Below are positions 36,436 through 44,619 of a stretch of DNA of 64,000 bases, in pieces. Both the position numbers and the translations under genes were made by a program. How positions within the stretch are numbered: the stretch's first letter is position 1; every line of letters begins with the position of its first letter. This DNA comes from Acidianus infernus (GTDB taxonomy: Archaea; Thermoproteota; Thermoprotei_A; Sulfolobales; Sulfolobaceae), in assembly GCF_009729545.1 (NCBI RefSeq), contig NZ_WFIY01000004.1:160001-224000 (forward strand). Direction: 5' to 3'. The notes beneath the pieces are model-generated. The model did no database searches, was not told the DNA's origin, and worked only from the letters and a program-made list of their open reading frames with translations.

Positions 36436-37312
36436 ATTTTAACTCATCTAAATTCTGATCTAAATACACTTTGAAACCATCTTTTTCTAATTCTTTAGCT
36501 CTACTGCTGGACTTAGAGATGACTATCATATTTAGATTAAATTCTTCGGCTATTTTACTTGCCTCTTGAATCTTTTTTATAGAATTATCTGGATTTCTTG
36601 ATTCAATAGTTATTATTAACTTCTTTGAATTATTTGAAGCTATTATATCAACAGCAGTAAATTTAAGCGTAGCTACCTTAAATCCTTTAGATTCTAGTAT
36701 ATTTATGACTTTGTGATCTTTATCAACACTAACCTTATCGTCTGCTTGGTATGTTTCACAAACGTCACCTATTATTTCTGGACCAAAAATATCTATGAGC
36801 TTCTCTGCAATTTCTATGGACACATCGGAATCTCCATTTTCATAGTCATAAATAGTTTTTCTCGAAACTCCTAGCATTTTGGCTACGTCTCCCATGCTAT
36901 AATTCATTTCCCTCATTTTTTGCCTTAATACTTCTGGTCTTATCCTTACAAACATTCCTCCCCTAGTTCTATAGACAAATATTTTATCACCTTTGAGTAA
37001 TCTCTCAAACCCAAATAGTGACAAACCAATAACTTTATCTTTCTCAATAGCTATGTCCTCTTCAGTTTCATCAGTTATTATTAAAGGAATACTTTGCGTT
37101 AGATAAGAGAAATTCTTTAAATCTGTTATTTCATCTTTTCCTATCTTATCGGATGAAGTTTTGACTACTAATTTCTTCTTTTCCTGAGAACCTCTCTTAA
37201 ACTCAACTATTATATCTATAGATTTTTTATTTTTCTCTGGATAATTTATAATAGTATAATTTAAGCCTTCATCTTCTAATATCCTTATTACATCATTTAC
37301 CCTAATCGTCAT
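36416..37312 (-). CDS. Archaeal HTH-type transcriptional regulator (COG1395-like)
   Basis: A 298-residue regulator. In the middle is an XRE-type helix-turn-helix (MREMNYSMGDVAKMLGVSRK, then TIYDYENGDSDVS). Both flanks resemble nuclease-like or sensor alpha/beta domains (RGSQEKKKLVVKTSSDKIG and KKLIITIESRNPD). This matches a widespread archaeal family without known targets. ATG at 37312 is chosen, as it starts one base past the DUF61 stop; an upstream in-frame start would overlap that gene. Confidence 0.85.
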   Translation of the reverse strand: MTIRVNDVIRILEDEGLNYTIINYPEKNKKSIDIIVEFKRGSQEKKKLVVKTSSDKIGKDEITDLKNFSYLTQSIPLIITDETEEDIAIEKDKVIGLSLFGFERLLKGDKIFVYRTRGGMFVRIRPEVLRQKMREMNYSMGDVAKMLGVSRKTIYDYENGDSDVSIEIAEKLIDIFGPEIIGDVCETYQADDKVSVDKDHKVINILESKGFKVATLKFTAVDIIASNNSKKLIITIESRNPDNSIKKIQEASKIAEEFNLNMIVISKSSSRAKELEKDGFKVYLDQNLDELKYEIGGD

Positions 37313-37313
37313 T

Positions 37314-37739
<426 letters not shown>

Positions 37740-38441
37740 TTACCCTTTAAACCTCGCTAAGACCATTGCGTGATCCTTATCGTAAGGATCTAGGTTTATT
37801 ACTTGCTTCACGTCAAAATTACTCCTCTCAAGTTTAGAAGCTTCTTCTTTAAATATCTCTTCTGGATTCTTTGTTACGTCAATGCTTCTAGCCTTTATTG
37901 CCAGAAGTAAACTTCCGCCTTCTTTTAAGAATATTTTAGCGTTATAAATAGCTATATCAGTTTGATCTGGTTGTGCAATATCAACATAAAGTACGTCTAC
38001 GTTCTCTATTAATGGCATATAACTTTGAGGAAATCTAGCATCAGCTAATATTGGAAATAAATTAGGCCTTCTTTGAGCAACTAAGATAAGCTCTCTTACA
38101 ACTCTAGGAGAAAATTCTACTCCATAAACTTTTCCTTCTTTCTCTACTATATCTGAAACATGACTAGGTGTAGTTCCAGATGCTGCTCCTAAATAAAGCA
38201 CTTTTACTCCTTTTTTAACAGGATTTTCTTTTAATCCTTTTAATATGGCTCCGGCTAGCTTACTTCTGAAAGCATTCCATTCTCTATATTCTATTCCGTT
38301 ATATTTAATTAGTCTCTCTCCGTAAACCGAATATCCTGGAGCTAAATTTTTAGTACATAATCTTGTAGTTCCGTCTTCATACTCGCATTCAAATACATTC
38401 TCCATTTTTGTTTCTTTTACGGATTTAATACTTTCTGACAT
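37740..38441 (-). CDS. flpA: Fibrillarin-like rRNA/tRNA 2'-O-methyltransferase
   Basis: The catalytic subunit of archaeal C/D RNPs. The 233 residues contain RLCTKNLAPGYSVYGE, WNAFRSKLAGAILKGL, the SAM-binding LYLGAASGTTPSHVSDIV, and VYGVEFSPRVVRELI. It lies 4 bp after nop5 in one operon, the standard archaeal arrangement, so the C/D RNA partners are co-expressed. The guide RNA candidates in this window are its expected substrates. Confidence 0.97.
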   Translation of the reverse strand: MSESIKSVKETKMENVFECEYEDGTTRLCTKNLAPGYSVYGERLIKYNGIEYREWNAFRSKLAGAILKGLKENPVKKGVKVLYLGAASGTTPSHVSDIVEKEGKVYGVEFSPRVVRELILVAQRRPNLFPILADARFPQSYMPLIENVDVLYVDIAQPDQTDIAIYNAKIFLKEGGSLLLAIKARSIDVTKNPEEIFKEEASKLERSNFDVKQVINLDPYDKDHAMVLARFKG

Positions 38442-38445
38442 TTAA

Positions 38446-39675
38446 TCACCTCTTACCTTTCTTTCCTTTATTTTTCTTCCCGCCACCTCCTCCTTTCTTA
38501 AAGTTCTTCTGCTTCGGAGCTTGTGGCTGTGGTTTTCTTGGAGGAGGTTGTGCATACTTAGTTTTTATTTCCTCTATTCTCTTATTTAACTGTTCTACTA
38601 ATTGATCCCCTATAAATCTCCCGCTATAGTTATCTACTCTAGCAGCTATGGCTAATTTTGCTGCTAAAGCCCTAGCAATCTTACCTCTTTGCCATCTAGG
38701 AGAACTATGAATTGCTGGAAACTGGAATATAACACCGTGCTTTGGTGGCCTGCCTCCAGACCTTAGAGCTCTAAATAAAGCTTTTTCTGCACCTAAAACT
38801 TGGATAGTACTAGCAGGCATTTTTGCAAACTCCTCTAGGCTACCTGCTAAACTTAATAGCCTTGCTCCTAGATTTGCACCGACTAGTGCAGTAATATTTG
38901 GAGCAACTTCTTTCATTACTGACTCTACATAATCCGATAAACTATTACGAATGTTATATAATGATAATATAGCATTAGAAAGTTGTTTTATTGAATTTAT
39001 ATCATCCTCTGAGATATCTGCACCTATACTTTTACTTGCTGCATCTAATATTTTCTTAGCTTGTTTCTCGTCAATATTAATACTCTTTAATCCTTCTAAA
39101 GTTATATTATCTCTATAACCGAAAGTAGAAACAATTTTGGCGTAAGTCTCATGGTCTTCTACTAATTTGTCTAATTCTGGGAAATGTAAGCTGTACCACT
39201 CTCTTAACCTTTCTGAGAAAAGATTTATTGATTTATCAATATCATCCATTGCTCTAACTGCTTGTATTGCCAATAAGTCTCTTTTTTGCGCGGCAGTCCT
39301 TAGTTTCCTCCTTGTATATTCAAAGGAAAGTTGATAAAGGAAACTATATAACTCGCCTTCAGAAGATGCAAATTTTGAATCTAAGGCGAATTTCACTAGT
39401 GAAGATCTAAACATTTTGGCTGCTTTATGGTTTAAAGTAGCTGAAGCCTTCACTTTAAGCTTTGGAATTTCCGCTTCATTTTCTACAACCACTTCTTCTG
39501 GCTTAAGTTTTGATATTAGCTCTAAAGTTGAAGGAAAAGGTTCTCCTTTTTCATGATTTAGGAGAATTTCAACTAATTTTCCAATGTCCTTTGGATTAAG
39601 TACATAATCAACTAATTTTCCATCTTCATCGAAGGCAAATGTACCTATAGCATGCTCAACTAAGTATAACTTCAT
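38446..39675 (-). CDS. nop5: C/D RNP scaffold protein Nop5 (Nop56/58)
   Basis: The scaffold that joins fibrillarin to L7Ae-bound C/D RNA. The 409 residues show the fibrillarin-binding N domain, a coiled coil (QAVRAMDDIDKSINLFSERL), the NOP domain with APNITALVGANLGARLLSLA and AEKALFRALRSGGRPPKHGV, and a lysine/glycine-rich tail (KKGGGGGKKNKGKKGKR). Length and tail are typical for Sulfolobales. It is the first gene of a minus-strand unit. Confidence 0.97.
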   Translation of the reverse strand: MKLYLVEHAIGTFAFDEDGKLVDYVLNPKDIGKLVEILLNHEKGEPFPSTLELISKLKPEEVVVENEAEIPKLKVKASATLNHKAAKMFRSSLVKFALDSKFASSEGELYSFLYQLSFEYTRRKLRTAAQKRDLLAIQAVRAMDDIDKSINLFSERLREWYSLHFPELDKLVEDHETYAKIVSTFGYRDNITLEGLKSINIDEKQAKKILDAASKSIGADISEDDINSIKQLSNAILSLYNIRNSLSDYVESVMKEVAPNITALVGANLGARLLSLAGSLEEFAKMPASTIQVLGAEKALFRALRSGGRPPKHGVIFQFPAIHSSPRWQRGKIARALAAKLAIAARVDNYSGRFIGDQLVEQLNKRIEEIKTKYAQPPPRKPQPQAPKQKNFKKGGGGGKKNKGKKGKR

Positions 39676-39737
39676 TATAGTCCCATTGCTTTTTCAACTG
39701 TAAGTTTAAATTCTTATTTATGTTATATTAAGTTGAT

Positions 39738-39893
39738 ATGCCATCCCACGGTTCGTTAACGAAGGCAGGAAAGGTTAGAAATCAGACTCCAAAAATTCAG
39801 CCAAAACCCAAGAGCAAAGAAGTACCCAGAGTCAGGAATAAGAAGGAGTTTGAAAAGAGAATATTAAAAGCTTCTAAGGAGAAAGCTACATAA
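39738..39893 (+). CDS. rps30e: Small ribosomal subunit protein eS30
   Basis: A 51-residue ribosomal protein: MPSHGSLTKAGKVRNQTPKI then QPKPKSKEVPRVRNKKEFEK, ending KRILKASKEKAT. The GSLTKAGKVR-Q-TP and KPRVRN-type pattern is that of archaeal and eukaryotic eS30. It is divergent from nop5 (62 bp apart) and precedes gatD by 31 bp on the same strand. TATA-like TTCTTATTTATG lies about 25-35 bp upstream. Confidence 0.94.
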   Translation: MPSHGSLTKAGKVRNQTPKIQPKPKSKEVPRVRNKKEFEKRILKASKEKAT

Positions 39894-39924
39894 GCTTTTT
39901 TACATTATATAATTATTTTTTCCT

Positions 39925-41244
39925 ATGCTTGAAGGTTATAGAGGGTCCGCTCTTCAGAGCTTATTACAAATTAATGCAGATATAGGAGATTTGATAGAAA
40001 TAGAAAAGAATGGCAATACTTATAAAGGAATTCTAATGCCTTCTTATTCTCCATATGATGATATAATAGTCATAAAATTAGATAATGGATATAATATTGG
40101 AGTTTCAATAATTTCAGCAAAAATAAAGCTTATAAAGAAAAAATCTGAGAGCCAAAAGGAAACTCAGGAAGTTAGTAAAAGTACTAAAAGTGAAATAAAA
40201 ATAATAAGTACCGGAGGCACCATAGTAAGTAAAATAGAGTATGAAACTGGTGCTGTAAGACCTGCATTATCTACGGAGGATATTATAAAATTCATGCCAG
40301 AAATAAATAATATAGCAAAAATTTCTGCTGAAATACTCTTTGCAATACTTAGTGAAAATATGACACCAGAGCATTGGATTAAAATTGCAGAAGCAGTAAA
40401 GAGAGCGTTTAAAGAAGGTAATGAAGGAGTAGTTATTGCTCACGGAACAGATACGATGGCTTATACTGCATCAGCACTGGCTTTTTCATTAAAATTGCCT
40501 GGACCGGTGGTATTAGTTGGTTCACAAAGAAGTAGTGACAGACCTAGTAGTGATGCAGCAATAAACTTGTACTCTTCTGTGCTTCTAGCTAAGAAGGCTC
40601 CATTTGGTGAAGTAGTAATAAATATGCATGGAGAAAGCTCAGATACATACACTTTAGCTCACAGAGGAGTTAAGGTTAGAAAAATGCATACTAGTAGAAG
40701 AGATGCTTTCCAATCAATAAATGATAAACCTTTAGCTAAAGTAGGGTGGAAAGAAAATAAAGTAGAAATTCTAAGATCGGATTATATTCCCAAAAGAGAT
40801 GAAGTTGAAGAAGACGCAAAATTTGATACTCACGTATTTCTTTTAAAGTACTATCCAGGTTTAACCCCTGACATTTTAGAATATTTAATGGATAAGAAAA
40901 TCAGAGGAGTGATCTTAGAAGGTACTGGATTAGGTCATGTAGCTACATCTTTTGTGGATTATATAAAGAAAATGACAAAGGACGGAGTATTTGTTGGTAT
41001 GACTTCACAGTGTTTGTTCGGAAGAGTTAATATGAATGTTTATACTACAGGAAGGCTATTGCAAGAAGCTGGGGTAGTTCCATTAGAAGATATGCTACCA
41101 GAGGTTGCAATAGTCAAACTGATGTGGGTTCTTGCGCATGAGTCTGACCAAGAAAAAGTTAAGAAATTAATGCTTACAAATTTAGTAGGAGAAATAAACC
41201 CAAGGCACAGTTTAGATTTCTTCCCAAGGTGGAATTATGATTGA
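39925..41244 (+). CDS. gatD: Glu-tRNA(Gln) amidotransferase subunit D
   Basis: The asparaginase-like subunit of the archaeal GatDE enzyme, which releases ammonia from an amide donor. The 439 residues comprise an N-terminal SH3-like barrel (GDLIEIEKNGNTYKGILMPS), then the L-asparaginase domain with IISTGGTIVSK, VIAHGTDTMAYTASALAF and GTGLGHVATSFVDY. It overlaps gatE by 8 bp, so the two subunits are coupled. Confidence 0.96.
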   Translation: MLEGYRGSALQSLLQINADIGDLIEIEKNGNTYKGILMPSYSPYDDIIVIKLDNGYNIGVSIISAKIKLIKKKSESQKETQEVSKSTKSEIKIISTGGTIVSKIEYETGAVRPALSTEDIIKFMPEINNIAKISAEILFAILSENMTPEHWIKIAEAVKRAFKEGNEGVVIAHGTDTMAYTASALAFSLKLPGPVVLVGSQRSSDRPSSDAAINLYSSVLLAKKAPFGEVVINMHGESSDTYTLAHRGVKVRKMHTSRRDAFQSINDKPLAKVGWKENKVEILRSDYIPKRDEVEEDAKFDTHVFLLKYYPGLTPDILEYLMDKKIRGVILEGTGLGHVATSFVDYIKKMTKDGVFVGMTSQCLFGRVNMNVYTTGRLLQEAGVVPLEDMLPEVAIVKLMWVLAHESDQEKVKKLMLTNLVGEINPRHSLDFFPRWNYD

Positions 41245-43144
41245 TTATAATAAGCTCGGACTAAAAGTAGGATTAGAAATTCACCAACAATTAGATACGT
41301 CTACAAAGCTATTTTGCAATTGCCCGACTATACTTAGTGAAGAATATAAAAATACATTAGAAAGATATTTAAGACCAGTATTTAGCGAAACAGGAGAAAT
41401 AGACGTAGCAGCATTATTTGAGTGGGAGAAAAACAAGAAATATGTATATAGAATACCTCAACAAGCTACATGTTTAGTAGAATGTGATGAAGAACCTCCT
41501 CATAGAATGAGCGAGGAAGCATTATTAATAGGACTAGCAATGACTCTAGCGTTTCACGGAACACCAGTTGACGAAGTATACGTCATGAGAAAAGTAGTGA
41601 TAGATGGATCAAATACTTCTGGTTTTCAAAGAACATCAATAGTAGGGCTTGGCGGATATATAGAAGATGAGGATGGAAAAGTTAGTATTCAAACTATTGC
41701 AATAGAGGAAGACGCTGCTAGGAAAATTGAAGATACTAAGGATTCCGTTATTTATAATCTAGATAGGCTAGGAATTCCATTAATAGAAATTTCAACTGGA
41801 CCAGATATTCATAGTCCAGAACAAGCAAAGAGAGTAGCACTAAAAATAGGACAAATGCTAAGATTAACTGGGAGAGTAAAGAGAGGGCTAGGAACTATAA
41901 GGCAAGACTTAAATGTATCAATAACTGGTGGAGTAAAAACTGAAATAAAAGGCGTTCAGGAGCTCGATTTGATACCTAAGCTAATAGAGTACGAGGCAAT
42001 GAGACAATTAAAACTTTTAGAAATAAAAGACGAGTTAATAAAACGTGGTGCTACAAAAGAAAATATATCCTCAGGGTACGTAGTTAAAGATCTAACAGAA
42101 TTATTTAAGGAAACCAAAAGTAATGTAATCCTAAGAGAGTTAAAGAAAGGAGGTAAAGTTTACGGAATAAAAGTTCCGCATTTCAAAGGAATATTTGGCA
42201 TAGAACTGATGCCAAATAGGAGATTTGGTACAGAAGTTTCTGATTATGTGAAAGTACTTGCAGGATTAGGAGGAATATTCCACATTGACGAATTACCTAA
42301 CTATGGAATTTCTCAAGAAGAGGTAAACAAGGTAAAAGATGAATTAAACGTAAAAGATGATGACGGTTTTATATTAATTGTAGGAGAAAAATCTAAATTG
42401 GATCTAGCAGTTCAAGTAATCAAAGATAGAATATTATATGCCTTAGAAGGAGTACCTAAGGAAACTAGAGGAGCTAATGAAGATGGCACGACAAGGTTCT
42501 TAAGACCACAGCCTGGAGCAGCAAGAATGTATCCAGAGACTGATATTCCTCCAATAAGAATAACTGAAGACCTAATTAAAAAAGCAAAAGAAATTATTCC
42601 ACCTACTCCCGAAGAGAAATTAAAGAGCTTAATTAGCCTTGGTTTAAGTGAAGAGTTAGCTAAACAAGTTCTAAATAGCCCTAGATTAGATTCATTCGAT
42701 TACTTCGTTAAGAAGTATCCTAAAGTGTCGCCTGTTGTTATAGCAACTACCTTAGAGAATACGATAAAATCATTAAAGTCTCAAGGAGGAGACCCAGAGG
42801 CAATTACGGATTACGTTCTAGATAGCGTATTTGATGCCTTAAATTCTGGTAAAATATCAAAAGATTCCATACCAGAGATACTTTTAAAGTATAGCAAAGA
42901 GAAAAAAGAAGGAGAGAATGTGAATATTGATAAAATTATTAGTAGCTTCTCTTCTTTAAGCGAGGAAGAGTTGGAGAAGATTGTTAAGGAAACTATAGAA
43001 ACATCTAAGGAGGAAATAACCAAAAAGAGGGATAAGGCGTTTAACATATTAATGGGTAAAGTAATGTCTAAGGTTAGAGGAAGGGCTGACGGAAAAAGAG
43101 TAGCAGATTTAATTAGGAGAGAATTAGAAAAGATTAATGGATGA
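41237..43144 (+). CDS. gatE: Glu-tRNA(Gln) amidotransferase subunit E
   Basis: The tRNA-binding kinase and amidating subunit. The 635 residues are GatB-like with an inserted AspRS-like domain, which defines GatE. Seen: VGLEIHQQLDTSTKLFCNCP (zinc and active-site start), SNTSGFQRTSIVGLGGYIED, ETRGANEDGTTRFLRPQPGA, and a C-terminal YqeY-type tail (KRDKAFNILMGKVMSKVRGR). It directly follows gatD. Confidence 0.97.
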   Translation: MIDYNKLGLKVGLEIHQQLDTSTKLFCNCPTILSEEYKNTLERYLRPVFSETGEIDVAALFEWEKNKKYVYRIPQQATCLVECDEEPPHRMSEEALLIGLAMTLAFHGTPVDEVYVMRKVVIDGSNTSGFQRTSIVGLGGYIEDEDGKVSIQTIAIEEDAARKIEDTKDSVIYNLDRLGIPLIEISTGPDIHSPEQAKRVALKIGQMLRLTGRVKRGLGTIRQDLNVSITGGVKTEIKGVQELDLIPKLIEYEAMRQLKLLEIKDELIKRGATKENISSGYVVKDLTELFKETKSNVILRELKKGGKVYGIKVPHFKGIFGIELMPNRRFGTEVSDYVKVLAGLGGIFHIDELPNYGISQEEVNKVKDELNVKDDDGFILIVGEKSKLDLAVQVIKDRILYALEGVPKETRGANEDGTTRFLRPQPGAARMYPETDIPPIRITEDLIKKAKEIIPPTPEEKLKSLISLGLSEELAKQVLNSPRLDSFDYFVKKYPKVSPVVIATTLENTIKSLKSQGGDPEAITDYVLDSVFDALNSGKISKDSIPEILLKYSKEKKEGENVNIDKIISSFSSLSEEELEKIVKETIETSKEEITKKRDKAFNILMGKVMSKVRGRADGKRVADLIRRELEKING

Positions 43145-44207
43145 AGAATTACCCCCGAACCCGAGAGATGACGAAAAGGCATTTGTCGGACCAATAATGA
43201 TAAATTTTTCCATTCCGTTTATTAATATTGATACAGTTAAATTAAGTGATGAAGATCTAAATATAGCTCAATTGCCTCAACTTCTTAAGTTGTCTAATGT
43301 TAAGAAAGTTCTATGGAAATATAAGGCAAAAATAATAGGAGTAGACGGAAGTGAAATATTAGCTGAAGGAGAAGATAACATAAAAGAACCATTTATAGTA
43401 CTAACTCCATTAGAAATAAATGCAATACCTTGGAGCTTTACTAAAATAGATGAGAAAGCTCTTATAAATTTAGTTAAAGATCTAATACCTTGTGATGAAG
43501 GAGACGGATATTTTAATCCATCTCCTTGGGAAAGGAAAGCATTAATAGAGGAAAGATGGTATTATTTTCGCCCAGGAGAAATAACTGGAAACCTCAATAT
43601 ACGCACCCAAGGATACGAGCTTGCAGGATATAAAATAGAAAGTAACTTTTATAATCCCAAATTCTACTTTTTAAATCCTTTCTACATTGAAGAAAGCAGA
43701 TATCCTATAAGTGCATCAAGCTTTGTATCGCTACAATCAGATTCTGCATTATCTATAATTTCTTCCGATCCATTCAATATGAAATTTAATCTAGGAAAGA
43801 TAGAAATAGAAAGTGAGAGACCAGTATATATTATCAAATCAAGAAGATGGAACGAAATTAAGCCTGCAAGAATTTCGTGGGATCTAAAAAACGACATAAT
43901 TAGATTAGATTGTAAACCTAAATATAACGTAAGTATTTATAAAATAGAGCCATCATCAGTAATTCCTCTGTATTTTGATTATAAAAATGGAGAGTTGTCA
44001 TTGATTTTAGAGAATTTCTCCGACGACGACATAATTTCAACATTAATTTTCTCTGGGAGAATAGAGAGTGTTAAAGCTGATGGAGAAGAGTTAATTACAG
44101 AATTCGATAGAGTAAGAATTCCAATAAGAAGATGGGGAATAAAAAACGTTAGAATAAAAATAAGAAGACTGATAGAACCTTATTTAAAAAGAAAAATTAT
44201 TGCTTAA
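43137..44207 (+). CDS. Hypothetical protein in the gatDE operon, 356 aa
   Basis: I do not recognise this protein. It has 356 residues, begins MDEELPPNPRDDEKAFVGPI, and appears beta-rich with many aromatic residues (ERWYYFRPGEITGNLNIRTQ) and no transmembrane segment. There is only one obvious cysteine pair of interest (IPCDEGD and RLDCKPKYN). The start overlaps the gatE end by 8 bp, so it is translated from the gatDE message. A carbohydrate-enzyme-like beta-sandwich is one guess for its second half. The end overlaps the convergent HTH gene by 11 bp. Confidence 0.75.
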   Translation: MDEELPPNPRDDEKAFVGPIMINFSIPFINIDTVKLSDEDLNIAQLPQLLKLSNVKKVLWKYKAKIIGVDGSEILAEGEDNIKEPFIVLTPLEINAIPWSFTKIDEKALINLVKDLIPCDEGDGYFNPSPWERKALIEERWYYFRPGEITGNLNIRTQGYELAGYKIESNFYNPKFYFLNPFYIEESRYPISASSFVSLQSDSALSIISSDPFNMKFNLGKIEIESERPVYIIKSRRWNEIKPARISWDLKNDIIRLDCKPKYNVSIYKIEPSSVIPLYFDYKNGELSLILENFSDDDIISTLIFSGRIESVKADGEELITEFDRVRIPIRRWGIKNVRIKIRRLIEPYLKRKIIA

Positions 44208-44571
44208 GCATAAGGGATGATTCATAAGCACACAAAGGAACATCTATACCGCTACGCTTAAGAACTTTTTTGCCTTCAGAGCATAACATACAATAATAGT
44301 TTGATAGATCTTCATTAGTCCCAAGATATACTTTCTCAACAAAGTCAGATATCATTTCCATCATTTTCTTGTCATGTTCTATAAGCTCTCTAACGCTATT
44401 GCCTCTTTTTTTATTCATATAATTTGCCACTGCAGCTGGTGTTATCCCCATTTTCTTTGCTGCTTCGTACAATGGAAGACCTTTCTCCTTTACGAGCTTT
44501 GTAGCAATTATAGATCTCACTGCAGGCAATATTTCCTTTACTGAAATTTCACATGGAGGAGTAATAGACAT
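44197..44571 (-). CDS. Predicted HTH regulator with C-terminal cysteines (COG2522-like)
   Basis: A 124-residue DNA-binding protein. The helix-turn-helix is YEAAKKMGITPAAVANYMNK. A C-terminal cysteine group (NYYCMLCSEGKKVLKRSGID, then LCAYESS) and Cys7 could hold a metal or cluster, so redox or metal sensing is possible. It matches a small archaeal regulator family without known targets. A leaderless-type start is likely. It lies just downstream of nrdJ on the same strand, with a 48-bp gap. Confidence 0.82.
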   Translation of the reverse strand: MSITPPCEISVKEILPAVRSIIATKLVKEKGLPLYEAAKKMGITPAAVANYMNKKRGNSVRELIEHDKKMMEMISDFVEKVYLGTNEDLSNYYCMLCSEGKKVLKRSGIDVPLCAYESSLMLKQ

Positions 44572-44619
44572 AAGTTTATCAATTGAAAATAGGATAAAGA
44601 AATATAAAAATATTTTGCA

